The notes beneath the pieces are model-generated. The model was given only the letters and a program-made list of their open reading frames with translations, was not told the DNA's origin and made no database searches. This document shows positions 44,132 to 53,119 of a stretch of DNA of 64,000 nucleotides, piece after piece. The first letter of the stretch is position 1, and each line of letters starts with the position of its first letter. The stretch is taken from the NCBI GenBank assembly GCA_046329585.1, contig JAXLUI010000001.1, positions 2,914,001 through 2,978,000 of the forward strand, in the 5' to 3' direction. This DNA comes from DLKC01 sp002478885. Lineage in GTDB: Bacteria; Bacteroidota; Bacteroidia; Chitinophagales; Chitinophagaceae. Position numbers and translations under genes: made by a program.

Positions 44132-45082
44132 TTATTCTGCATTCAACCAAACCACTTTCTGTTCCGGTTGGTGTTGCTGCCCGATAATGTGTTTGTAAAG
44201 ATCGGGCCTTCGCGCTTTTATATATCTTGTTCCACCAGCCTGTTGAAGTTTTTCTGCTGTAATGGTGGCGGTAACAAGACTGTCGTCGAAAGAGCGGCAT
44301 TCGGCAATGATATCTCCAAACGGATCAATGATCATGGAGCAACCGTTTTTTAACTGATCGTCGTCCATACCAATCGGGTTCGAAAAGATCGCATATACTG
44401 CATTATCGTAAGCTCTCGCAGGCAACCATTTCATCAGCCAGCCACGGCCCTTCATGCCATCAAATTCCAGCCGCAGCGATGTTGGATCAGCTTCCCTGTT
44501 TTCCCAGAGTTTCGGATCAACAAAACCTGCGCCTGGTCTTGTTGATGGCGTGCACATAGTAACATGAGGCATAAAAATAATATCAGCGCCAAGCAATTTG
44601 GTGGCTCTTACGTTTTCGATAATATTGTTGTCGTAGCAAATGAGTATGCCACATTTCCAACCCAGAATGTCGAAGACGCAATAGTCATTTCCCGGCGTTA
44701 AATGCGGGTTGATAAACGGATGCAGTTTTCTGAATTTGGCCACCAGTCCATTTTCATCAACGCATACATACGCCTTGAACAAATTATTGTTCACGTCCTT
44801 TTCAAAAAGCCCGGCAAGAACGACGATCTTATTTTTCGCGGCAATCGACCTGAGCGCTTTTATGCTTTCACCACCGGGGATTACTTCAGCCAGTTCCAGC
44901 ATTTGTTCTCTGGAAAGATGCCTCGCAAAACTGTAACCTGTAACAGCGCATTCGTGAAATGCGATCACCTGCGATCCTTCCGCCGCGGCCTTTGCAGACA
45001 GCTTATCAATCACCGAAAGATTGTATGCTTTATCGCCGCTTTTGTTTTCAAATTGCGCCGTGGAGATTTTTATGTTATTCAT
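44132..45082 (-). CDS. Nitrilase-superfamily carbon-nitrogen hydrolase
   Basis: A 316-residue cytoplasmic amidohydrolase. The Glu-Lys-Cys triad is present: Glu44 in FHECAVTGY, Lys in AKFRKLHPF and Cys in CGILICYDNNI. Length and motifs resemble the N-carbamoylputrescine amidase/aliphatic amidase branches of the superfamily. The substrate is unknown. It is divergent from the DUF5916 gene across a paired repeat element. Confidence 0.9.
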   Translation of the reverse strand: MNNIKISTAQFENKSGDKAYNLSVIDKLSAKAAAEGSQVIAFHECAVTGYSFARHLSREQMLELAEVIPGGESIKALRSIAAKNKIVVLAGLFEKDVNNNLFKAYVCVDENGLVAKFRKLHPFINPHLTPGNDYCVFDILGWKCGILICYDNNIIENVRATKLLGADIIFMPHVTMCTPSTRPGAGFVDPKLWENREADPTSLRLEFDGMKGRGWLMKWLPARAYDNAVYAIFSNPIGMDDDQLKNGCSMIIDPFGDIIAECRSFDDSLVTATITAEKLQQAGGTRYIKARRPDLYKHIIGQQHQPEQKVVWLNAE

Positions 45083-45127
45083 AGCAACTGTTTTTATGCA
45101 GGCCGGAAAGCTACGAAGTATTTTGAA

Positions 45128-45314
45128 CCGGGCTGTATAGCCCTATTCAGCTTGCGTTGCGTCGCACTCTTGTACTAATGCATAAAATCGGCAAGTGAAA
45201 AGTCTGGAAGAAGCTGGCATTTACCTGCTTCCCGGCTTTCTGACTTTGCTGACTTTAGGACGGATCGTACACGAGTGCGACGCAACGAAGATGACATTTA
45301 ACCCAAAGGCCGGC
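45128..45314. repeat. Dispersed repeat A, paired element with conserved hairpin interior
   Basis: Left: CCGGGCT at 45128 and a perfect core at 45156-45175. Right: core GTACACGAGTGCGACGCAAC at 45267-45286 and outer GGCCGGC at 45308-45314. The 91-bp interior contains an imperfect hairpin (GAAGCTGGCA / TACCTGCTTC) shared with the element at 52456. It covers the divergent nitrilase/DUF5916 gap. Confidence 0.92.
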
Positions 45315-45345
45315 TTCATAAATTTTCCTGTTGTATATTGCGTAC

Positions 45346-47556
45346 ATGATACGCTTTTGGCCATTGTTATTTATATTTTTTTCTTTTGGGGCATTAGCAC
45401 AAACTGCTGAAATATTTAAGCCCGACTCCGTAAAAAAACAATTAAATGCTGTTCAGATACAAACGTCCTTGCGTATAGATGGTGTGCTCGACGAAAGCGA
45501 ATGGGCACTTGCGAAGGCTTCGCCACGCTTTACGCAGATAGAACCATACCAGGGCGCCGCTCCAAGCTTTGAAACTTTTGTAAAGGTTTTATACAATAGA
45601 CAGTTTTTATACTTTGGTATTTTCTCAAAAGATTCTGCCGGCAAAAAAGCCATTCGCGCAACCGACTTTAAGCGGGATTTTAATTTCCAGGCGCACGACC
45701 TTGTTACCCTTACTTTCGACGGCTTTAACGACAAGCGCAATGCGATGTGCTTTGCCACGAACGCTTATGGTGTGCAACGTGATTACCTGAGTTTTGATGA
45801 TCTCTATTTTGATATCGACTGGGACGGGCTCTGGCGTGTGCGCACTACAAGAACCGACTCTGGCTGGTATGCAGAAATGGCTATTCCATGGCAAACACTG
45901 CGCTACAGGAAAACAGGAGATTCTTTGCAAAACTGGGGCTTCAATCTATACAGGAACAGGAGGCTTACCAACGAAATAACAGCAATGTCTCCTTTTCCAA
46001 GGGTGTTCAGCGCATCGCGTATGGAGTATGCAGGAACGCTTACCAATCTTAACCCGCCACCACCAAAGCCAAACATACGCGTACAGCCTTATGTGCTTAC
46101 CTCGTTCGACCATTACAAAAATTATGATCCTTCTGTAAAAGAAAAAGAAGCGAACACGAAATTGGGTGGCGATGTAAAATGGGCCATCAACCCAAACAAC
46201 GTGCTCGACCTTACATTCAACACAGACTTTGCACAGGCCGATGCCGATTTACAGGTGAATAACGTAACGAGGTTCGACGTGTTCTTTCCCGAGAAGCGCC
46301 AGTTCTTTTTAGAGAACGCGTCATTGTTTAGCCCTGCAATACAACAGGCTCCCGATGGTTCGGGCGGCTTTATGCATATACAACCATTCTTTAGCAGAAC
46401 CATCGGCCTTGATGATGCAGGAAATCCAATTCCCATTGTTGCGGGTGGTAGGTTTGTTAACAGGTCGACCAATAAAAATTTCGGCGCCATGATTATGCGG
46501 CAGCAGGAGAAAGGCGAAAGCCCTGCGACGAATTTTTTTGTGGGTAGATACTCCCAGAATTTTGGTGAGCAGAACCGCATGGGCGGACTGGTAACAATAA
46601 AAAATACGCCTGGTGGTTCAAACATAACCAGCACCATTGATGGGTTTTTCCGGCTTGGTGAATCAAAATCGCTTAACACCATTCTCACGCACACGGTAAC
46701 AACAGGAACTGGTAAGCAGGGCTTTGCAGGCCTTGCGCAGTATTATAATTCCACAACGCATTATAAAATCTGGTTTACGCAATCAGTGGTTACAAAAGAC
46801 TTCGATCCGCAAATGGGTTTTATTTCCCGCAAAGATGTCATTGGAACAACACCCGGAATGAACTGGTATTACCGGGGCGATAAGCTGCCGTTTAAAAAAG
46901 TATTGCGGGCCTTCGAGCCTGGCTTTTTGCCCGAAGTTTACTGGCAGGCCTCCACAGGAAAATTTATAGAGAGCAGCATGTATTTCTGGCCCATATGGCT
47001 CAACTTCCAAAACGGCACCCAGTTTGGATTTAGCGTAACACCGATTTATCAAAATCTTACCGAGCCCTTTCAGCCACTCGGTATAACAATTAATCCGGGT
47101 AAATATAATTACTGGCAAAACTGGCTCATATTTACCAGTGACCCGTCAAAGATTCTAAGCTTATCTGCCGACTATAAATGGGGAACTTATTTCAACGGTA
47201 AACTGCAGTCGGGGGACTGGAAATTACAGTTTGCACCCATTCCACATGTATCGTTAATTGCAGAATTCAACCGCAACCATTTTGCCGATGTTGGTGAGCC
47301 TAAAACAAGCTCCACTGTTGATTTATATATTTTGCAAGGCCGTTTTGCATTGAACCCACGCATACAGCTTACCGGTTTTTATCAAAAAAATTCGCTCGAT
47401 AATTCAAATAATTACAACATTCGGTTTTCCTGGGAATATCAACCGCTGTCTTATATATACGTCATCTTCAATCATGGCAGTATGCAAACTTTGCAGCAGG
47501 TTAAGCAAAGCGAAGACCATGCAATTATAAAGCTTAGCTATTTAAAACAGTTTTAA
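45346..47556 (+). CDS. CBM9-like/DUF5916 outer-membrane-associated protein
   Basis: A 736-residue protein from ATG 45346 with signal peptide MIRFWPLLFIFFSFGALAQ. A CBM9-like domain (about residues 35-205) opens with LRIDGVLDESEWALAKASPRFTQIEP. The DUF5916 part contains VRVQPYVLTSFDHYK, LDLTFNTDFAQADADLQVNNVTRFDVFFPEKRQFFLENASLF, and alternating beta-strands to the C-terminus (YIYVIFNHGSM), consistent with an outer-membrane barrel. Frequent in Bacteroidota; the ligand is unknown. Confidence 0.9.
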   Translation: MIRFWPLLFIFFSFGALAQTAEIFKPDSVKKQLNAVQIQTSLRIDGVLDESEWALAKASPRFTQIEPYQGAAPSFETFVKVLYNRQFLYFGIFSKDSAGKKAIRATDFKRDFNFQAHDLVTLTFDGFNDKRNAMCFATNAYGVQRDYLSFDDLYFDIDWDGLWRVRTTRTDSGWYAEMAIPWQTLRYRKTGDSLQNWGFNLYRNRRLTNEITAMSPFPRVFSASRMEYAGTLTNLNPPPPKPNIRVQPYVLTSFDHYKNYDPSVKEKEANTKLGGDVKWAINPNNVLDLTFNTDFAQADADLQVNNVTRFDVFFPEKRQFFLENASLFSPAIQQAPDGSGGFMHIQPFFSRTIGLDDAGNPIPIVAGGRFVNRSTNKNFGAMIMRQQEKGESPATNFFVGRYSQNFGEQNRMGGLVTIKNTPGGSNITSTIDGFFRLGESKSLNTILTHTVTTGTGKQGFAGLAQYYNSTTHYKIWFTQSVVTKDFDPQMGFISRKDVIGTTPGMNWYYRGDKLPFKKVLRAFEPGFLPEVYWQASTGKFIESSMYFWPIWLNFQNGTQFGFSVTPIYQNLTEPFQPLGITINPGKYNYWQNWLIFTSDPSKILSLSADYKWGTYFNGKLQSGDWKLQFAPIPHVSLIAEFNRNHFADVGEPKTSSTVDLYILQGRFALNPRIQLTGFYQKNSLDNSNNYNIRFSWEYQPLSYIYVIFNHGSMQTLQQVKQSEDHAIIKLSYLKQF

Positions 47557-47572
47557 AGAACAGCATTATGTA

Positions 47573-47720
47573 CCCGGCTTTAGTGCAGGTGGCGTCGGCT
47601 GTTGCGTAGCACAGTTGTACCGTAGCAGCTTTGTGCGGTGCACTCTGGAGGCCTGCTGCGCGATGTTTCCGTTGTACAAGAGAGTGACACAACGAAGATG
47701 CTCAAAGTGCAAAAGCCGGT
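47573..47720. repeat. Dispersed repeat A, paired inverted element (diverged)
   Basis: Left: CCCGGCT at 47573-47579 and core GTTGCGTAGCACAGTTGTAC at 47601-47620. Right: core GTACAAGAGAGTGACACAAC at 47674-47693 and outer AGCCGGT at 47714-47720. The interior is only 53 bp, the shortest of the pairs. Confidence 0.87.
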
Positions 47721-47800
47721 CTCCAAAAAATTTATTCCTGTTTCATGCCCTCATGCGATTGCTGCAAAAAAATCATACTTTGTACTACTAACTTTGAACG

Positions 47801-50800
47801 ATGGCAGACAAGCATTACCAGGCAGAAAGATTCAAGGAAATATATGGGCAACTAAACGAACAGCAACGGCTTGCAGTTGACAGAATTGAAGGGCCGGTGA
47901 TGGTGATTGCCGGGCCCGGAACCGGTAAAACACAAATACTTTCTGCACGTATTGGCAGAATATTACTCGACACGGATACGATGCCCCAAAATATTCTTTG
48001 CCTTACTTATACCGATGCCGGCGTTGTGGCCATGCGTAAGCGCCTTCTGCACTTTATCGGTGCCGATGCATACAAGGTGAATATCTGCACGTTTCATTCG
48101 TTCTGCAACGATGTTATCCAGGAAAACCTTTCGTACTTCGAAAAAACGGCGCTTGACCCCATCTCAGACCTTGAGCGGGTTGAACTTTTTAAGGAACTTA
48201 TTGATTCGTTTCCGGCCAATCACCCGCTGAAGCGTTACCGCGGCGACGTATACTTTGAGATTAATAATTTGCAGTCATTATTCAGCACCATGAAAAGGGA
48301 AGGGTGGACACCTTCTTTCATCAATGACAGCATTGATGCATACATTAAATCGTTGGCCACACGCGATGCATATATAGCAAAACGTGCAGTGAAAGATTTT
48401 AAGAAAGGCGATGTGCGAACGGATAAAATTGAAGAGGAGAAAGAGAAAATGGATAAACTGCGTGCAGCAGTAAATGAGTTCGACCGCTTTCAACAAATGA
48501 TGAGCAAAAGAAGGCTTTACGATTTTGATGATATGATCAATTGGGTGCTGAAGGCTTTTGCAGAAAACAGCAATTTGCTCTTGCGCTACCAGGAACAATT
48601 TCTCTATATACTCGTAGACGAATACCAGGATACCAGCGGCACACAGAACAAGCTGGTAGAAATGCTCATCAGTTTTTGGGAACGGCCAAATGTATTTGTT
48701 GTGGGGGATGACGACCAAAGTATTTACCGTTTCCAGGGCGCTAACGTTGAAAATATGCTGGCCTTTGCCAGCAATTACCAGTACGACCTGCTTACTGTAG
48801 TACTTACAAAAAACTACCGGTCGACCCAGCCAATACTTGATGTATCAAAACTTCTTATTGATAAGAACAATGACCGCCTGGTAAAGCAACTGCCGGGGTT
48901 GAGTAAAGAACTCGAATCGTCGAATGAACGGCTAAAAGATATTTTGAACAAGCCGGTGATCAAAGAATATGATACGCAAAGGCAGGAGATGATCGACATC
49001 AGTTTGCAGGTTGAAAAATTGTTGTTGCAGGGAACCGAACCCGGCCGCATAGGTATTATCTACAAAGAGAACAAGTATGGTGCAGTGCTGGCAAAATATT
49101 TAAAATTGAAAGGTATTCCCTATTACAGCAAAAGAAATATCAACCTGCTTGAGCTTCCGCTTACGCAAAAGATACTGCTTGTGCTGGAATACCTCGCGGC
49201 GGAACATGACATCCCTTTTGGCGGCGACGAAATGCTGTTTGAGCTATTGCATTTTGATTGGTTCGATATTCCTGCGTTGGAGATCGCAAAGCTAAGTGTG
49301 GAGGTAGCGGACAGACAATTCTCTCCTTCCAAAACATCGCTTCGCGCATTGATACACGAGAAAGCCAATAAGCCGGCAGCCGATCTTTTCTCACTGCAGG
49401 TGCACCCCAAACTTAAAAAGGCCGGCGACATTATGGAACGGCTGATAAAAGCGGTACCCAATGTTACGTTGCAGGTATTGTTTGAAGAAGTAATCCGGGA
49501 ATGCGAAATATTAAGAGTGATTATGCAGCATGCAGAAAAGCCAGCATTGATGCAGGAGCTGACTGCGCTGTTTGATTTTATAAAAGAGTCAACACACCGC
49601 AATCCTGAGCTCGATCTTGGAGGTCTTATCAAGATGATAAATCTTATGCAGAAAGAGAGCTTACCACTTCCACTGGTTGAAGTTAGCGGTAGCGAGCGGG
49701 GCGTAAATCTTTTAACTGCCCATGGTTCCAAAGGCCTAGAATTTGAGTATGTATTTTTTGCAGGCTGCAATGCGGCTTCCTGGGAAAAGAAAAGAAAACC
49801 ATCCGGTGGTTACGCCATGCCCGACACTGTTTTTTCCTCATTAACTGCCGGGCAGGGAGAGGATGAAGAGTTGCGCCGGCTGTTTTATGTGGCACTTACA
49901 AGGGCAGAAAAGCACCTCAGTATTTCTTACAGCAGGTTTAACAACGATGGCAGGCAGGCAGAGCCGTCTATGTTCGTGATTGAAGCAGGCGGGGAACTCA
50001 ATCTCGCTGTTGAAAAACTGTTTGTGGACTCAGCTGTGCTGGAGGAATTCCAGGTGCTTGAAATACTGGAACATGCGCCTGAAATTGAGCGGGCAGAAGA
50101 GGCCTTCGTCTCCCGGCTGCTGGAAAAGTTTGTGATGAATGTAACAGCGTTGAATAATTATCTTAAATGCCCGCTTGAATTTTACTACCGCAACCTGGTA
50201 AGAATTCCTTCTCCTAAAAATGAAGCAACCGAGTTTGGCTCAGCCGTGCATTACGCCTTGGAACAACTGTTCAAAAAAATGCAGGAGAAAGAGCAATTTC
50301 ATCCGGTAGAAAACTTCATTTACGATTTCGAATGGTATATGAACCGCCACCGCGAAAGCTTTACAAAGGAACAATTCAACCGTAGAATCGAGTACGGGTA
50401 CATAATATTGAAAGACTACTACGAAAAATACTTGTATAGCTGGAGCAAAATCGTTTCAGTTGAACGCAGCATAAGGAACGTGGTAGTGAACGGCGTGCCA
50501 CTTAAAGGTAAACTCGACAAGCTCGAGTTCGATGGTAAGTCCGTGAACGTAGTAGATTATAAGACCGGTGACCCGGAAAAGGCCAGGCCAAAACTACTTG
50601 CTCCCAACGACAAAGAACCTAAGGGTGGGGATTACTGGCGGCAGGCGGTCTTTTACAAAATACTTGTAGACAACTACGAAGCAAAACAATGGCGGGTTGC
50701 CAGCACTGAATTTGATTTTATTGAACCTGACAAAAAGAAAAATTTTCAAAAATTTAAACTGCTCATTTCCGATGCAGACACTGCAACGGTTAAAGAGCAG

Positions 50801-50947
50801 ATAACCACGGTATGGCGCAAAATCCAAAACCGTGAATTTTATACGGGTTGCGGGAAAGAAGATTGCCACTGGTGCAATTTTGTAAAAACAAACAATCTTG
50901 CGATAGCACTACACAGCATCGACGAAGAGACTGAAGAACAATTGTAG
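47801..50947 (+). CDS. UvrD/Rep-type helicase fused to a PD-(D/E)XK nuclease
   Basis: A 1048-residue protein. Superfamily 1A helicase motifs: AGPGTGKT (Lys43), Walker B DEYQDTSGTQ, GDDDQSIYRFQGA, NYRSTQ, HGSKGLEFEYV and YVALTRAEKHLSIS. A C-terminal RecB/AddB-like nuclease has VVDYKTG (Asp919, Lys921). Four cysteines (C790, C1017, C1022, C1025) flank it as in iron-sulfur nucleases of the AddB/Cas4 group. It probably processes DNA ends during recombinational repair. No AddA or AddB partner gene is adjacent, so it may act as a single chain. Confidence 0.92.
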   Translation: MADKHYQAERFKEIYGQLNEQQRLAVDRIEGPVMVIAGPGTGKTQILSARIGRILLDTDTMPQNILCLTYTDAGVVAMRKRLLHFIGADAYKVNICTFHSFCNDVIQENLSYFEKTALDPISDLERVELFKELIDSFPANHPLKRYRGDVYFEINNLQSLFSTMKREGWTPSFINDSIDAYIKSLATRDAYIAKRAVKDFKKGDVRTDKIEEEKEKMDKLRAAVNEFDRFQQMMSKRRLYDFDDMINWVLKAFAENSNLLLRYQEQFLYILVDEYQDTSGTQNKLVEMLISFWERPNVFVVGDDDQSIYRFQGANVENMLAFASNYQYDLLTVVLTKNYRSTQPILDVSKLLIDKNNDRLVKQLPGLSKELESSNERLKDILNKPVIKEYDTQRQEMIDISLQVEKLLLQGTEPGRIGIIYKENKYGAVLAKYLKLKGIPYYSKRNINLLELPLTQKILLVLEYLAAEHDIPFGGDEMLFELLHFDWFDIPALEIAKLSVEVADRQFSPSKTSLRALIHEKANKPAADLFSLQVHPKLKKAGDIMERLIKAVPNVTLQVLFEEVIRECEILRVIMQHAEKPALMQELTALFDFIKESTHRNPELDLGGLIKMINLMQKESLPLPLVEVSGSERGVNLLTAHGSKGLEFEYVFFAGCNAASWEKKRKPSGGYAMPDTVFSSLTAGQGEDEELRRLFYVALTRAEKHLSISYSRFNNDGRQAEPSMFVIEAGGELNLAVEKLFVDSAVLEEFQVLEILEHAPEIERAEEAFVSRLLEKFVMNVTALNNYLKCPLEFYYRNLVRIPSPKNEATEFGSAVHYALEQLFKKMQEKEQFHPVENFIYDFEWYMNRHRESFTKEQFNRRIEYGYIILKDYYEKYLYSWSKIVSVERSIRNVVVNGVPLKGKLDKLEFDGKSVNVVDYKTGDPEKARPKLLAPNDKEPKGGDYWRQAVFYKILVDNYEAKQWRVASTEFDFIEPDKKKNFQKFKLLISDADTATVKEQITTVWRKIQNREFYTGCGKEDCHWCNFVKTNNLAIALHSIDEETEEQL

Positions 50948-51009
50948 CGATCATTTATACTAATATTAGGAATCTGTTCGCCGTAAAGCATTTATGTTTG
51001 CGCTTCTTT

Positions 51010-52425
51010 ATGAAAAGATTATTTCATTCCTCATTGTTTCTCTGCTTTATTGTTACGCTGGCGTTGCTGGTGAATGCCACGGGCTGCGCCAATATTATAC
51101 CGCCGACCGGCGGGGCAAGAGATTCACTTCCTCCGTTTCTTGTGACGGCTTTACCAAAAGATTCCACACTTAACTTTAACGAGAAGAAGATTGTACTCAC
51201 CTTTAATGAGTATGTGCAGCTTGATAATAATATCAACGAAAATATTGTGGTATCTCCTAACCCTGACAATCAGCCCATATTAGAAAACAAACTTAGAACG
51301 GTTACCGTAAAATTAAAAGACTCGCTCAAGCCCAATACTACTTATGCGATCAATTTCGGCAACGGCATACAAGACGTAAATGAAAAAAATCCTTTCAGAA
51401 ACTTTACTTATGTTTTCTCCACTGGCAGTACGATTGCCAACGGGGGATTATCCGGCAAGGTGATAATGGCAGAAACAGGTGTGGCAGATTCTACTTTGAT
51501 CGTAACGCTTTACCGCAACCGTAACGATACAGCTGTAAAAAAGCTCAAGCCGGATTATTTTACAAGGCTCGACAGTATTGGCCGGTTTAATTTCCGGTAT
51601 CTTCCAAATGAAACCTTTGCTATTTATGTGGTGCCGTCCGATTATTCCAAACGTTACGACGACAGCACGAAGATTTTTGCGTTTTACGATACTACGGTAA
51701 ATGCCGGTGAGCATACTTCCGACATCCTGCTGTATGCCTACCAGCAATTTAAGCAAGGTGAGAAAAAACCCGGAACAACCGATAACAGCAACAAAAAAGA
51801 AAAGGCACCCGAAGTAAAAACTTTAAAAGTTGTGAGTAGTCTCGATAACAACGAGCAGGATCTTCTCTCTAATCTTACGCTTACATTCAATAAAGACATA
51901 ACCATTTACGACTCCGCAAATGCAGTGCTGCTAACCGATACGCTTGGCAAGCCCGCCAGCGGCTACCAGTTTTTACGCGATACCATTTTAAATAAATTCA
52001 TGCTTAAATATAAATGGCCCGATCATCAGCCATTCAGACTTATCGTTAACAAAGACGCATTCACCGATTCAACGGGCATTAAACTTGCCGCCAACGACAC
52101 GTTAACTTTCTCTACCAAAAGAGAAGGTCAGTACGGTAGTATAAAACTACATTTCAATAACCTGGATATGAGCAGAAACCCCGTGTTGCTGCTTATGCAG
52201 GATTCAAAAATATTCCAGTCTGTTGTGCTGAAGTCAAATGAGTGGTTTCAGAAATTGTTTATTCCCGGCGAATACAGCATTCGCATTCTTTTCGACGATA
52301 ACAGGAATGGCATTTGGGATCCCGGCAATTTCGAACTGAAACTTCAGCCTGAAAAAGTGCAGAATATCCGTCGCAAACTCAACATTAAAGCCAACTGGGA
52401 TAACGAGATCGACATCAACCTTTAG
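51010..52425 (+). CDS. Lipoprotein with Ig-like (Big_5) domain
   Basis: A 471-residue protein. ATG 51010 begins a lipoprotein signal (MKRLFHSSLFLCFIVTLALLVNATGC) with the lipobox Cys in NATGCAN; TTG 50998 is less likely. The first Big_5-type domain is PPFLVTALPKDSTLNFNEKKIVLTFNEYVQLDN to FRNFTYVFSTG, and a second similar strand set is LSNLTLTFNKDITIYDSANAVLL to DTLTFSTKR. It is probably surface- or periplasm-anchored, function unknown. It follows the helicase gene after 62 bp. Confidence 0.88.
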   Translation: MKRLFHSSLFLCFIVTLALLVNATGCANIIPPTGGARDSLPPFLVTALPKDSTLNFNEKKIVLTFNEYVQLDNNINENIVVSPNPDNQPILENKLRTVTVKLKDSLKPNTTYAINFGNGIQDVNEKNPFRNFTYVFSTGSTIANGGLSGKVIMAETGVADSTLIVTLYRNRNDTAVKKLKPDYFTRLDSIGRFNFRYLPNETFAIYVVPSDYSKRYDDSTKIFAFYDTTVNAGEHTSDILLYAYQQFKQGEKKPGTTDNSNKKEKAPEVKTLKVVSSLDNNEQDLLSNLTLTFNKDITIYDSANAVLLTDTLGKPASGYQFLRDTILNKFMLKYKWPDHQPFRLIVNKDAFTDSTGIKLAANDTLTFSTKREGQYGSIKLHFNNLDMSRNPVLLLMQDSKIFQSVVLKSNEWFQKLFIPGEYSIRILFDDNRNGIWDPGNFELKLQPEKVQNIRRKLNIKANWDNEIDINL

Positions 52426-52455
52426 GAGCAATTTTTTTCACAAACATTTTTTGTT

Positions 52456-52633
52456 ACCGGCTCTGGTGCAGGTGGCATCGGCCGTTGCGTCGCACTCTTG
52501 TACTAAGCACTAAAATCGGCAGGTGTGAAGTCGGAAGAAGCAGGTATTTACCAGCTTCCTGACTTCGCTGACTTTCGTATTAATCGCACAAGAGTGCGAC
52601 ACAACGAAGCCGCCATGAAAATGCACAGCTGGG
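52456..52633. repeat. Dispersed repeat A, paired element with conserved hairpin interior
   Basis: Left: ACCGGCT at 52456, GGTGGCATCGGCC box, perfect core at 52484-52503. Right: core GCACAAGAGTGCGACACAAC at 52586-52605 and outer AGCTGGG at 52627-52633. The interior holds a long hairpin: GAAGTC (52527) pairs with GACTTC (52561), with AAGCAGGTA/TACCAGCTT inside. It takes up most of the 363-bp gap 52426-52788; nothing else was seen there except the ribosome site below. Confidence 0.92.
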
Positions 52634-52777
52634 TTCTAAAAAATACCCTCAAATTTTTGCCCCGGTGATTACTTAACTGGTGGTTGCTGAAACTAACCTA
52701 TAAGCTTATGAATGTTTTAACGCAATATTCTGGAATGGTTTGTGCAAAAAGATAGGGAGAAACGTCTTACAATTAAC

Positions 52778-52782
52778 GGAGG
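52778..52782 (+). promoter_or_regulatory. Unusual strong Shine-Dalgarno site
   Basis: GGAGG six bases before ATG 52789. Most starts in this window show no such site, as is usual in Bacteroidota, so this one stands out and fixes the start. Confidence 0.65.
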
Positions 52783-52788
52783 TTTTTT

Positions 52789-53115
52789 ATGAAAACTAAA
52801 TCAGTAAAACAAGAAATCCTGCTGGTGACGGGCACGAGCTTCGCTGCCAAGGAATGGTGTTTAAAAGACGAAGACGGAAACAATCATTATTTTCCACAGG
52901 AACAGCAATTGGAGATTGCCTGTTGGAATGGTGTGATTAAAGAAATGCTGCCAGAGTTGTTTGAGAGAATTCCTGCCAGTACCAATCTTTATATGTGGCA
53001 AATACAATTATGCAGTTCTTTTCTCGAAATGGAAATGGGCGAAAACCAGGAACGTGTTGAGAAAAATGAAAGCATTAACCCTTACAATTTTCTGCAGGTG
53101 CAATGCCTGAACTAA
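52789..53115 (+). CDS. Small uncharacterised cytoplasmic protein
   Basis: A 108-residue protein with no signal peptide, membrane segment or recognised domain. It contains TGTSFAAKEWCLKDEDGNN, a QLEIACWNGVIKEMLPELFERIP helix, and WQIQLCSSFLEMEMG, with four cysteines in total. The ATG is supported by a GGAGG site. It ends 4 bp from the convergent L,D-transpeptidase gene. Function not recognised. Confidence 0.72.
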   Translation: MKTKSVKQEILLVTGTSFAAKEWCLKDEDGNNHYFPQEQQLEIACWNGVIKEMLPELFERIPASTNLYMWQIQLCSSFLEMEMGENQERVEKNESINPYNFLQVQCLN

Positions 53116-53119
53116 GCAG

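Noticed and set aside
45195..45410. Small open frame running from the repeat interior into the DUF5916 gene
   Set aside because: It is made of repeat A sequence and an out-of-frame part of a real gene.
47789..47796. Exact TAnnTTTG (TAACTTTG) just before the helicase gene
   Set aside because: It ends only 4 bp before the ATG, so the RNA would start at or after the start codon, and no TTG lies at the right distance.
49123..49770. Long antisense open frame inside the helicase gene (215 codons)
   Set aside because: It is fully covered by strong helicase coding sequence, is rich in Ser/Ser-Ile runs typical of shadow frames, and matches no family.
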